Origin: Triglochin maritima
Lineage: Eukaryota > Streptophyta > Magnoliopsida > Alismatales > Juncaginaceae
NCBI GenBank assembly: GCA_963682175.1
Contig: OY821787.1
Coordinates: 20,562,501-20,626,500, forward strand
DNA: 64,000 nt
Reading direction: 5' to 3'
Part shown: piece by piece, positions 1 to 10,590 of the stretch
Layout: each line of letters begins with the position of its first letter
Numbering within the stretch: the stretch's first letter is position 1
The notes under the pieces: generated by a model
Told to the model about the DNA's origin: nothing
The model's input: only the letters and a program-made list of their open reading frames with translations
Database searches by the model: none
Position numbers and translations under genes: made by a program

Positions 1-225
1 AACTTAAGTGTAGGGGTTTTGGTTCCCATATAGATAAATAAGTGGTGTTCTCTCTTCTCGCACGGCTCCTATCACTTGGGAAAGTAGGTCTGGGGGGACT
101 TTGTGCCTGGTGCTTTCGAGTCATCTGACATGGGATGCACCGACCGAACTCCCGTTACACGGGTGGTAGGGATCGCCCTATGTGGAGATTTGGGGGAAGG
201 TGTACGTGATAGTGTAAGTCCTCAT
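1..225 (+). repeat. Left arm of a ~215-bp inverted repeat, LTR-like
   Basis: This stretch is about 85-90% identical by eye to the reverse complement of 2168-2376. Both arms start with a purine-rich block (TTAAGTGTAGGGGTTTTGG) that looks like a retrotransposon polypurine tract followed by an LTR beginning TGGTTC. The element it belongs to cannot be named from the window, and the left end is cut by the window edge. Confidence 0.6.
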
Positions 226-734
226 AGGCAATGATGCACGAAACCTGACCCTGGGAGAATCAAACACCAACCAATAAAATGCTCCAAAGAAAAAAAATGA
301 TGAAAGAAAAAAAAAAGAAAAAAAGCAAATAAGAACCAAAATGGACTTTACACATTGTATTACATTCAGAAGTTAAGGTTGCCCATGTCTTTCACTTAAG
401 TCCTTAACTAACTCTCACAAATAACTCATTAGGCTAGGTGTGTGGACCGATTACATATATAGAGTCGACCCGTAGTATTACCGCGTCCCATGATTGACAA
501 TATAAGTCCAACAAGTCGTGTAGCTAGATTGATTAATGCATCTTGTTCGGATTTTGTGGGTATATCCGCTGAAAACCCTCAGGAGACAACACTCCTCCTC
601 CTTGGCGACAAGGAGGTTTAACGGCTTGTTGCACGTGCTAAGTGCAACCGTGATTCCTACGAAAGTGAGTTAGGATTTCTTGTTTTTTTCGCATGCTTTT
701 CTCTTTCTTTGTTTTGCTCGGGACTAGCAAAAGT
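226..734 (+). other. Non-coding 3' internal region of a Ty3/gypsy element
   Basis: No convincing coding sequence is present. An A-rich patch lies at about 290-330. The stretch runs directly into a polypurine tract and an LTR, so it reads as the 3' untranslated part of the plus-strand LTR retrotransposon that ends at 2167. The phrase GGGACTAGCAAAAGTTAGGTG just upstream of the G run is typical of the 3' end of Athila/Tat-type elements. Confidence 0.55.
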
Positions 735-750
735 TAGGTGTGGGGGTATT
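735..750 (+). promoter_or_regulatory. Polypurine tract
   Basis: AGGTGTGGGGGTATT lies directly upstream of the LTR that starts TGATTGACATC at 751. In Ty3/gypsy elements this tract primes plus-strand DNA synthesis. Its position next to the LTR fixes the plus orientation of this element. Confidence 0.65.
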
Positions 751-2167
751 TGATTGACATCATTTCATGCTCATATTTGTATCTTATATCCATTATCTTT
801 TACCTAAATAATGCTATGTTACGAGTTTTATGTTTAGTTTTCAGGAATAAATAGGTTTGAAGAGATAAAGCATAAAAGGACCCAAAAGCTGGGAAAAGAG
901 GACTGAATTGTGAGATCTGTGGACCAAGATGCAAGGAAGAAGGACCTGAATGCAAGACTGAAGGACCTAAGAGCAAAACAGAATACTCCTCACCATCATG
1001 GGGAGTATTTTGACAATTCTATTCGGGTCGGAGCTCCAACATGCAAAATCGATGCATCAAATACCAACAAAGCGTTCCAGAAAAGCCCACAAGAAATTCC
1101 AGAGTGATCCGGACACTGTAGACCGCTAATTAGCGGTCCAAGACCGCTAATTGGCGGTCACTTTTGGCCCACATGTGCTCAAATTTCTCCAGCACATGTA
1201 TTAGAGGATGTTTAGGCTATTTGTGGGATCTGTTTAGTCCCACATCGGGGGATTGTCCCGGATTAGCTTTTTCCATGGCTATAAATAGAACTCTTCACCT
1301 CCTATTGTAATCACTCCATATTTTAAGTGGCTATTCTTCCTACTAGAAGTCAGGCCTTGAAGCACACACTAAAGTAGGAGGATGCTACTTTTAATGTGAG
1401 TCATTTTATCAATAAAGTTTTGTGTTTCTTTCATTGTTTGTTTATGCTTCTTTTATTGTTTGTGCATGTTTTAGTTTAATCGTCTTTTATTTCTAGCTTA
1501 GTTTTAATATGCTTTCTTTGCTTAGTTTAATAATTAGTGTAATGTTTAGTGAGTAGTTCCATCCCCTTTGGGGGGTGGAGTAGATGTACATACATGCATT
1601 AGAGAATGAGATGAATGCTTTATTTTTGATGTGTTGATTAAACATGAATGTATGCTTGCTTGTTTAGGATAGAATTTATAACTTGATGAGTTTTGCTAAA
1701 ATAATTAGACACCTCTCATGCTTGTTTAGGTTCTGAAATAAACAACTTGCATATGTAAATGTTAATCAACTAAGTTGGTGAATAGATTGATAGGTTTTGC
1801 CACACATTTAGACACTTCCTATGCTTGATAAACACCACCTTCATGTGCTTAAAGAATGTATTCTACACCCACCTCTTTGAATGTGTGCACTCACTCCACC
1901 CCTTAGGGGGTTTTTTCCATTCCTGAAATTCCAGCACTTCTATTTTGTTGTTAGCTTAGTTTTTATTTGATCGTTTATTTCTTTGTTTCGCATTTCGTAC
2001 TTCTTAGCGTAGTTTAGTGTAGAGTAGCGTAACCAACTCTCTTCTCCATTATTTTCGCCACTTGATTTCGTGCAAACAAGAGGCTGCTCACCTCCCTGAG
2101 GACGACCCGTACTTGCCACCGCTTCATCGCGGCCGTGCACTTGCGGTTTAAATTAAAACGTTCAACA
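751..2167 (+). mobile_element. 3' LTR, Athila/Tat-like family 1 (copy i)
   Basis: This 1.4-kb LTR begins TGATTGACATC and ends TTCAACA. The same sequence, diverged, recurs at 6979-17968 (minus, interrupted), 19980-20137 (plus, end only), 50892-52446 (minus) and 52447-53966 (plus). It contains a TATAAATAG box at 1280, a doublet of short palindromes at about 1120-1160 (GACCGCTAATT... pattern), and a conserved end module at about 2090-2152 ending GTGCACTTGCGGTTTAA. A polypurine tract sits directly before it and no primer site follows, so it is a 3' LTR. It holds no real gene; the small ORFs inside it are chance. Confidence 0.85.
1280..1288 (+). promoter_or_regulatory. LTR TATA box (copy i)
   Basis: GGCTATAAATAGAA is kept in every longer copy of this LTR: 17433-17441 on the minus strand, about 51921-51930 on the minus strand, and 52952-52960 on the plus strand. 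It lies about 530 bp from the LTR start and probably marks the U3/R boundary, the retrotransposon promoter. Confidence 0.65.
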
Positions 2168-2376
2168 TACACCTTTCCCCAAATCTCCACATAGGGCAAT
2201 CCCTACCGCCGGTGCAACAAGAGTTCGGTCGGCGCATCCCAAGTCAGATGACTCGAAAGCACCAGTCACAAAGTCCCCTCAGACCTACTTTCCCGAGTCA
2301 TAGGAGTCGTGCGAGAAGAGACAACACCTACTCACTTATTTCATATCTACACATGAACCAAAACCCCTACACTTAA
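2168..2376 (-). repeat. Right arm of the ~215-bp inverted repeat
   Basis: This is the reverse complement of 1-225 with scattered substitutions. It begins exactly where the family 1 LTR ends (TTCAACA at 2167) and ends at CCCCTACACTTAA. The plus-strand LTR and its internal tail therefore lie between two opposed copies. Confidence 0.6.
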
Positions 2377-3539
2377 TGTCTCACAACAATATTTAAAGGG
2401 TCCTTGACAACAACAAACTTCCTTAAGTTAATAGACACAAATTATTGACTCCTTAGGTTCAGGGTGGACTTCTTTAAAGGTTTGAGCACTGAAACCCTAT
2501 GATTACTCACCCCCAAGGGAAAACTAGGGTGCATCCTAACGACTCGATAAATCCTAAAGCCACTGTACTAGATATCCTAATGCATCAAGTTGAGGACAAT
2601 TTTGGGAGCTTTCTTTTTACTTTGCCTCTCAACGGTTTTGCACATGCTAAACACACACAAAACCCACAAAACTTTTTCTTTGATAAACACATGAAGATTT
2701 TCAAAGAAATGTGAAAATTTTGAAGCACTAGGCAAGCAAAAGAAGACAAGTCACCCAAGGATCATGGCAAGCAGATATATCGATATTAATTGCAACACAC
2801 TAACATGACCCTAATAATGCACACAAAAGAAAATAAAATCAAAGGAAAAAAACTCAACTATGTACACACGAAAAACACCCCCCCACACACACCTACTTCA
2901 TGCATTGTCCTCAATGAATGCGAGCAAGATACTACATGGATTTATGCATGAAAAAGAATAGATCTCACCAACGTGAAGTACAAAAGAAAGTTCATGGCTA
3001 TGTTGATGGACAATAACCCGAATTCCCTCAAAACTTGTGAGATGCTAAGAAGGGATACAAATACGTGAAAGAAATGGGGCCCAAATATTCAAGGGTTGGA
3101 GCCCACAACAATCGATGCTCACTGATGGAGTCTTTTATTGTACTTTTTTTATAACTATGTACAAACATAAGTTCCAATCTTCATTTGTCAAAAGACATCA
3201 AATTGGACCCTCAAGAGTGGGTCAATGCGCTTGGAAAGGGAACATGACACCACGTGGGGCCAGAATACTCATGTGTGGGCCCCCTTCACAAAGAGCACAA
3301 GATGAAATGAGACGTTCATGAATTGGACGCAAAAGCGTCTCATTCAAAGGATCAAACTGAAAGAGCTTGAACCTCTCAAGAGTTTGGGAAATAAGGGGCA
3401 ACGGAAGAAGAGTTTCTCCCATTGCGCTGCTGAAGTTATGATCGTCAATCCAAACTCACCAACCAACAGGCTGGTGCGTCGGAACGAGGTCAAGAACCTC
3501 GTTAGGCATGTCCGACAGACCAGGCGAACAAAAAGTGGG
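2377..3539. other. Non-coding stretch with a minus-strand polypurine-like tract
   Basis: I see no recognisable protein domain. On the minus strand, about 2918-2875 reads GAGGACAATGCATGAAG and then a run of G and T (GTGTGTGGGGGGG), the usual look of the 3' internal end of an Athila/Tat-type element. The short ORFs at 2499-2714 and 3318-3752 show no family resemblance; the second runs into the LTR-like block that follows. Confidence 0.4.
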
Positions 3540-4766
3540 TCTCATACCCAAGGTATACCGCAAGTGCACGACGTCAATGGAGACGTGGCAAATACGGGTC
3601 GAACACAAGGAGGGAGAGATTTCGTTATTTTTGTTATTTCGATTGGGGGAAAGAAGGAGAGAAGAAATAAATGGGTTTTGAGATTTTTGGGTTTTAGTTA
3701 TTTAAAGCAAGAAACAAAAACAATTAAAACTAAAGCAAGAACAAAGAGGTGAATTCCGTCGGGTGGAGGTTTAGATTTAAGGTTTACATTAGAGAATTTA
3801 GAAACTTATAATAAATCATATTAGTTATAAAGCATTACATGATAAATGATTTAACATAAACTCAAGTAATCAAAATATACTAACACGAAATTAAAATAAT
3901 AACATTCATTCATCTTCCCTTCACCCTAATCCGTCACCTCCACCCTTTGGAAGGAGTTAGAAACTCATAGAGGGAGGAAGAAGGGGTCCTTGAGACATTA
4001 CAAAAGAAAACTCAAAGTAAGAAATAAAAGACAGAATTTTATTAATGAAAAGGAAGAATACAAAACTAAGATTAAAACTAAAAACTAACACCAAAGACTA
4101 AGGACCCTTCTAACATCGTTCTCGGGTCTATTTATAGTTGCTACAAGGGATCTAGGTATAATATTGGAAAGTACACGTGTCCAGACACGACTGGACGAAA
4201 TTGGAGCACACGGATCGAAGCTTGGGCGGCGGAAACACCGCATATTGCATGTGTGGTGCGGCGGAAATGCCGCACAATCTGGCCTGATTTTGTCCAGATT
4301 TTGGTTGAATGTTTATGGTATGATTTGATCCTTCTTTGCGCGTCTGGATTGATTCTTTCCATTCTTTTGAACTCCGGATTAATTCCTTCACATATTTGGA
4401 GATATACATTGATTTTTCTATATATTTTCTCCAAGAGAATAAAAGCTACTCGTGATTTGCAATTAGGTCCTTGACTTTTTCCAGTTAAGTCCCTGGTTAC
4501 TTTTGTGCTTATGTCCTTGTTCTTTTTGCAATTAGGACTTGAATGCTTTTATGCTTGGATACATTTCCATTTGTACCCCGATAAACTTGAACTTGGTCTT
4601 TATGATAGAAATGAATCTTTTGCACGCGTTTATGTTCGGGATGTGGGTAAATTGCATTCAGGTCCCTGTATTCTGTAAATAAGACTAAACACATACCTTA
4701 GTAGCATTTATTGATGTAAAAGTAATCTAAATGAAAGACATATGATGCAATGTATGCAATGCATCA
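3540..4766 (-). mobile_element. LTR-like block, second Ty3/gypsy LTR family
   Basis: On the minus strand this block has LTR architecture: a U3 of about 600 bp, a TATA box (CTATAAATAG) at about 4128-4137, then R/U5 ending in the same CGTGCACTTGCGGTATA module (about 3552-3615) seen in family 1. It carries its own doublet of hairpins (4226-4241 and 4257-4274, TGCGGC...GCCGCA). U3 differs from family 1, so it is related but distinct. Both ends are uncertain by tens of bases; TGATGCATTG at 4766 is my guess for the 5' end. Confidence 0.5.
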
Positions 4767-5915
4767 GTATCCTCCAAGGAAGTCCTAATACCCTCATGAG
4801 CAATGTAGTTGTTTGATATTCCATCATTTCCAAGATGACCAGGAACAATAATGAGAGGCAAACTCTCATAAGGTTGTTTGAAATTGAGGGGACTAGGGAG
4901 CTCTTGCTCCACCAGACATGAGTCCTTAGGAGGTACAACAATAAATTCATGTGGCTCAAGGGCCACGGGACAAGAAGATAAGGCACAATCTTGTGCCGAC
5001 TCATAAAGAAGCTGGTCCATAGTATTCTCAATTGGAATCGAATCCTCCACCATGTGATCGTGAATTGAAACCCCAAGTCCCTCAGATTGACTAGGAGTTT
5101 GACTTTGAAAGATTTGTGCTTTGAATTTGTGGATGTGGTAGTGGTTCGATATCAAAAGATGAATCCTCATGTTGACAAGAAAAGTTACTCTCCTCACGTT
5201 CACGTAATTGCTGCGACATTTGACTCACTTGCAGTGCAATATTTTGTATGGACTGTTGAGTGGTTTCCATGAACGTAAGGAAAGTTTGTTTCAAGGAATC
5301 AGGTATGCGGTCAACTATGAGGTCCAAGTCAGAGCTTGGGAAATTTTGGTGTTGGGTGCTGATGGGCTGAGAATGAGTCCAATGATTTGAAGTGGGGGTG
5401 TTGGTAGAATTCTGGGTATTCAGGAGGAGGATACTGGGGTGAAAATGAAGTATAAGAATTTGGATATGAATTGTCTCCCCACGAATCCATCACTCTCGGG
5501 TTGTACGTGGATGCGTAATGGTCATAATGAGCATTTTGGGAAAATGTGTGCTCATACTCAGGCTGAGGGGAACATAAGGACATTCCACGATAACATGACC
5601 ACTCAACCCACAACACTCACACGGTACGGCTACTGGAGCCACCGGTGCACTCATGTCATCTACCGCATGCATGAAAGAGGCCAAAGTTTCTTGCAAAGTC
5701 TCAGTTTGATGACCAGTGTATGATCCGACGTAACTAGATGATGGTCTAGTAGTCGGTGCCTCTCTCATACTACCCCAATATGAAGATTGCTCAGTCACAC
5801 AATTAAGATTGTCCCAACCATACAGGGTGTTAGTCTGAGCCACCCCAGGTTGCATGGGTCCAGAATACCAAGAAGAATTGTCTTGATCCCAACAATAATA
5901 TGGATGGTCGCCCAT
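4727..5915 (-). pseudogene. gag: Decayed retrotransposon gag (Athila/Tat-like)
   Basis: Four overlapping minus-strand reading frames (5915-5490, 5616-5329, 5327-5091, 5203-4727) read as one protein broken by frameshifts. The first holds a perfect retroviral-type zinc knuckle, C-X2-C-X4-H-X4-C (CECCGLSGHVIVECP), which in Gag binds genomic RNA during packaging. After it come a proline/tyrosine/histidine-rich stretch and a segment like the helical tail of Athila-type Gag (SIQNIALQVSQMSQQLRERE). The N-terminal capsid part is missing or unrecognisable. The leader and tRNA-Asp primer site upstream (5916-6972) fit a Ty3/gypsy gag start. Nothing of protease, RT or integrase follows. The assignment to gag is firm; the lineage is inference. 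Confidence 0.65.
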
Positions 5916-6954
5916 CTAACCATCCATATCAACTATGAACTCTCGAGTCGATCACTCTCACCACCACGAGGCCAAGCTTGCAAAAAGTGCTCGACTCGAC
6001 CCAAAAACGCTACGAGAGAGTGTAAAGGGGAGGAGACTATAACGTAGAATAATGTCAGAAGATGATGACTCAGAGGAGAAGGGAAGAATCCTAGAGCTAG
6101 CATGGGTAATGGGATCTGGTAGAAGCCTAACTAGCAAGCACGACTCAAACAATGTAAGGCAATGGGTCCTTAGGCTAGACGACGCCTAACTTCGAGGTCA
6201 CTAGCCTCGACACGCCTCACCTCCCTACAATGAGGCCATGGCGGTCTCAACTAGATTACTCTCCTAGTGCGTCCGAAATCCTAGGGCCAATGTCTACTTG
6301 CTTTTAGTTAAGGCTTGATTAAGAGTGATTTTTGGGGCCAAGGAAAAGGTGATGAAATCCCCTACCTTATCTTTTATGGGACAACCCCTCCGTAGTAGCG
6401 TTTTGATCCTAGATCTAGCAATCAATCGCTGCAATCAAAATGCTCAACTGACTCTTGTCCCGATGCACCTTACTAACTAATGCATAATTGAAACATGCAT
6501 GAATGAGAGATTTTGGTGCACATACCTAATGCCAGCAATCAACAACAAAATGTAAAGCAAAGAAAACACAAATACATGTAAGGTCTACAAATGATGAATG
6601 ACCTAGATGGCAAGAAGTCTAATATTTTGCTTTGAGTTTTATGGTCCAAGTTGATCAAAGGGAATTTATTTTTAATCTTGGAGCAAACTAGAAGTCACAG
6701 CATGCAAAATAGTGCTCCCAGATAACTACAATGAACAAAACAACAACAAGAACAAAATTGAGAGAAATTGAGGCTCACCATGCCGCCAATTGGCGGTCCC
6801 AGACCGCTGATTGGCGGTCCCTTTTCGGTCTCTAGCTCTCAAATTCCTCCACTCGCTTCCCATTGTTCCTCAGAATGCGTGAAACACACAAAAACTAAAA
6901 ACAAAAAATTTAAAACTCATCGAATCGTCCAAACCAAAGTCTGGACAGAGCACC
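5916..6954 (-). other. 5' leader of the minus-strand Ty3/gypsy element
   Basis: This stretch lies between the primer site and gag. It matches the leader at 53991-55079 (plus strand) over long blocks, for example the segment around CGTCTAGCCTAAGGACCC. It is non-coding by eye. It contains the palindrome doublet CCGCCAATTGGCGGTC / GACCGCTGATTGGCGGTC at about 6782-6820, so the doublet occurs in leader and LTR alike. Confidence 0.65.
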
Positions 6955-6972
6955 TCCCCGGCAACGACGCCA
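6955..6972 (-). promoter_or_regulatory. Primer-binding site, tRNA-Asp type
   Basis: The minus strand reads TGGCGTCGTTGCCGGGGA. This is the complement of the 3' end of plant tRNA-Asp (as I remember it, ...CCCCGGCAACGGCGCCA), apart from one C-to-T change at a CpG. It sits just inside the LTR end at 6979, so 6979-17968 is a 5' LTR on the minus strand. Priming from tRNA-Asp is usual for Athila/Tat-type Ty3/gypsy elements. Confidence 0.8.
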
Positions 6973-8689
6973 AAAACATGATTGATTCATTTTATATTAA
7001 CCGCAAGTGCACGGCCGCGTTGAAGCACTGGCAAATACGGGTCGATCCACAGGGAGGTTTGTCAACTTTTGGTTTGTGCGAAGGCGAGTGGTAAAGAAAG
7101 GAGAGAAAGATTGATTACACTAAATTACACTAGAATGCAAGAGGAAATGAAAGATAAGCAACAAAACTAAACCCCATAAGGGGTAGAGAAATAATGTGAA
7201 TATAAAGATGTGTGTGTGTGTTCAATTAAGCTCCTCACAACATGTAGTGCACGAAATCATAAAACTACACCCAACTTTGCCTCCACATGAATTAACATAA
7301 GAATACATCATTAAAACATACAAGACAATAATTGGAATGAAGCTAAATGAACTCATGTATAAAGACTAGACCCTACTATGCCTCCACATGAATTAAGATA
7401 ACCCAATATCATTAAAACATACAAGACATTAACAAAGGTAAAGGCAACAAGAGTACATATGTAACGTCCCCGATCTCGCGGGTACGCACACTGGGAAAGG
7501 AACACTAGTGCCACGATCAGAGACCTCCGCGACGACCGAAGGAGTTACAAAAGACAGACCAACAACGACTCGATGAAACGGAACAGACATACATAGATAG
7601 ACGATAAGGGTATAAAACTGAACCAAATGATTATCCATGTATACATAAATGATCCAATTACAATACATCGAGTTTCAAAGGAAATACAATGACATAAGCG
7701 GAAGCAAAAGATAACTGAAGAATATGGTCGACGCGTCCCTCGTGTACAGAATCTTCGGAACTCGTCCAGTCTGCCCTGTGGAACCTAAGTACCTGCAAGC
7801 ACCGCATTTAACAATGCGTGAGTTTTCAATTAAGAAAACCCAGTATGCCTCAGCCGAACAATAATAAAATAGCATGAATGCAAATATGGCAGGTTTCAGA
7901 AATAGAACAGAACAGAAGGCATCAAATGCAACAGAAGGCTACGACTATACCAGTCGTGCCGGTCGGGCGCACCCGAATCGTTCCTCCACAGGAACCAGAA
8001 CACCAGCCTCGCTGGTCAGAGGCGGTCACTCGTCAGTGACCCACCGCTCGGCACAAAGCGGTGCGCCGGATAAGCGTCCCAATCCACGGAAATAAACCTA
8101 CATGGTGTCATCACGAACTTGGGAACACCTACCCTGAGACAGAATGGCAGCGCGCATGCCCAGGACTTATCTTAGGCCTGGCCCCCCATAGGGGTCTTAA
8201 CCGAGTGGCCTCTGAAGCTAGAGGACCCACCCGTGGCCCGTCGGCCCAGAAAACAGAACGTGCCCAGAATTACTCCATCAGATTAGATGCAATGCAACTA
8301 CTCTATAGTCTAATGCAACTAAATTATTCAGAATGAGTTCAAAGGAGAACATGCAACATCTCCCTCAAGCTCTAAGCAAACATAATTTTTAATCCAGCCA
8401 TACCACACCAAATTCAACAACAAGAATCATGGTTGTTTCCTAAATCCAACCAGCACCAAAACCAGAAAATAAAAGCACATGATACGCAGCCTATTAGGAA
8501 ATAAATCACATAATTTAGCCACTAAGAATAATGCATGGAATAGGAAACTAAACTACGATAAACTGCCATTTTGCTACTACTACACGCCAACTTATTATCA
8601 CAAGGATTAGGAAACAAACATGCATCCGTAGCTACCTATTGTGCACTACTATAGCAACAATTAGGATCCTAGAAGATTCATAATTCTAG

Positions 8690-9010
8690 CAACGAAATGA
8701 TACATGAATCATGAGACATCATAACAGAAACCTAATCATGAACCATACAAAATTCTGGCAACTAAATGATACAAGAATCGTGCGACATCATAACAGCAAC
8801 CTGATCACGAAACTTACCAAATTCTGGCAACTAAATGACACATGAATCATGCAACATCATGACAGCAACCTTATCATGAAAATATCAAGTAATCCAGCAA
8901 CTAATTAATATATGATCATGTGACATCTTAACAGCAACTAATTATGAAATAGTCATGTAATCCAGCAACTAATTAACATACGATTATGCATGAATATAGG
9001 GTCTGAAATC
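8690..9010 (-). repeat. ~69-bp degenerate tandem repeat inside the LTR
   Basis: At least four successive units are visible on the plus strand. Each starts near GGCAACTAAATGA and runs through CATGAATCATG, GACATCATAACAGCAACC and TAATCATGAA. Looser relatives continue to about 9560. The same array is in the other LTR (about 15003-15322), and diverged units occur in the interior at about 10750-11350. Confidence 0.65.
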
Positions 9011-10198
9011 AGTAACAAATCGTCGATGATCATGCATGAATATATGGTCTGAAATCAGTAACAACTTGGGGAATAATCCAGCAACTAAATGATGTACCAA
9101 TATGCAAAGTCTTAGCAGCAACCGAGTCATGAACTTTCCTATTTCCAGCAACCTAATGATGCATGAACATGCGTCACCTTATCATAAAATTAAAATAGGA
9201 CTTAAACCCTACATTCAGCAACTAAAGAGGAATGAAATATGCAACATCTACCAGCAAGCAAATCAGTAAGCACTTGATGAAATCCAACAACAATCCGGTT
9301 GACTGAATATGCAATGTTTTTGGTAATAATGCAGCCATGTAATATTCCTATTTCCAGCAACCTATTGATGCATGAAATATGCGGCTTGTAATCAACAAGA
9401 AAAATCAGGAAATAAACCTTGTGTCCAGAACTAAAGATGTTTAGATATACAACACCATAACAGCAACTAAAGATGAAGAATCATGCAAATCCCGCAGCTA
9501 AATAGACATGCATATGTAGCATCACGGTAATAACAAAACATGGGAATTAATGCACGAAATTAACTATCTAAATCATACACAAACATAGGGTATCTTAACA
9601 GCAAGGTAAACCAGAGAATGATCATGAAATCCATCAATATAATCACATCTACAACTAGCAAGCAGCCAGAAATCTATTAGCATCTAAGGTAAAACACACA
9701 ACCCAACCAGGCTGAGATTTCATCTCGCATGTGTGCCCCAGAAACCTGACCAGACATCCCCCTTGGTGCTGGATGAAGCTCCATCCGACACCCCCACCTA
9801 TTATCCTACATCTGGACCAGAAGCATACAAGAGGTGCAACATAAGTTAATACCCGTCCAGCAGCACACATGAACCACAACTTAATCAAGTTAATAAGGCA
9901 ACAACCTCCAACCGCCTCATTGTTTGAGTTACAACTTACTACCCGCATGGATTGTTCAATCAAACCCGAAGGTTGCTGATGCTGGACAGCCTCCAATCCA
10001 GCCCCAAGCCTTATGCTACACTAATGGCTAGAGACATACCTGAGAAAGGAAGATGCTGAGCCACACTGGATGCACCAAGATTTCCCTTTAGCCGCACACA
10101 AGAAGCACCTCCGGATCTCTTCTTCCAAGCTGCTGGAGCACCAAGGGAATTTCGGTGGCTGAGGGTGGAGAAAGGGTTTGGGGAAAAACGGCTGGGTG

Positions 10199-10213
10199 CA
10201 ATATATATATAAG
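10199..10213 (-). promoter_or_regulatory. LTR TATA box (3' LTR of the 9.4-kb element)
   Basis: The minus strand reads TTATATATATATTGC, about 370 bp from the LTR start. Downstream the sequence becomes CT-rich and leader-like, then reaches CTTTCTCAGGTATGTC at about 10040, which looks like a splice donor. The same arrangement is in the 5' LTR at 16512-16526, the copy that would drive transcription. Confidence 0.5.
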
Positions 10214-10575
10214 GGTGCAAGTTTGAAAGGGGAAACTAGGAAAAGGCAAGAGATAATTGGCTTTGATGGCCAATCAGCACTTTCCTAAATGCAACCAAAT
10301 CTCATATTAGCAAGATCTCCTTTTTCGGATTTGGTATGCCAGCCCCCAACAACCCATCCTAACCAACACGCCTCATGCAAACAATTAAATCTACACACCA
10401 GGTTCAAGCACCCGATTAACCCGGTTAAGTCTAACGAATGCAACCGCACCCGACGGTTAAATCCGCCCAAAAAGGAAACTTCCACTAAACCAACATAACC
10501 TCAAAACATAGACAATAAAACTCATAAAATGATTAATAAAACCAAAAACAGAGTGGTAGGAGAGCGGGTCTTACA

Positions 10576-10590
10576 ACCTACCCCCCTTAA
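10576..10590 (-). promoter_or_regulatory. Polypurine tract of the 9.4-kb element
   Basis: The minus strand reads TTAAGGGGGGTAGGT directly before the LTR start TGTAAGACCC. Just upstream is TTTCGAGGACGAAATTTC, a block I know from the 3' end of many plant chromovirus (Tekay/Del-type) elements. This suggests a chromovirus parent. Confidence 0.75.

Larger units (their letters stand above)
7460..10575 (-). repeat. 3' LTR of the 9.4-kb element (3.1 kb)
   Basis: It is nearly identical to 13778-16888; the visible differences include CGTCCCC versus CGCCCCC at the end and a 5-bp AACAG indel near 7915. Several ORFs of 60-113 codons are shared with the other LTR, but none shows a known domain. The minus-strand TATA box at about 10199-10213 lies only some 370 bp from the LTR start, leaving a long R/U5 of about 2.7 kb. 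Confidence 0.9.

Noticed and set aside
3318..3752. 144-codon plus-strand ORF
   Set aside because: It runs across the end of an LTR-like block, is antisense to it, and shows no family resemblance.
9655..9996. 113-codon minus-strand ORF conserved in both LTRs of the 9.4-kb element
   Set aside because: Conservation only reflects the recent age of the two LTRs. No domain, and it has no support as a gene.
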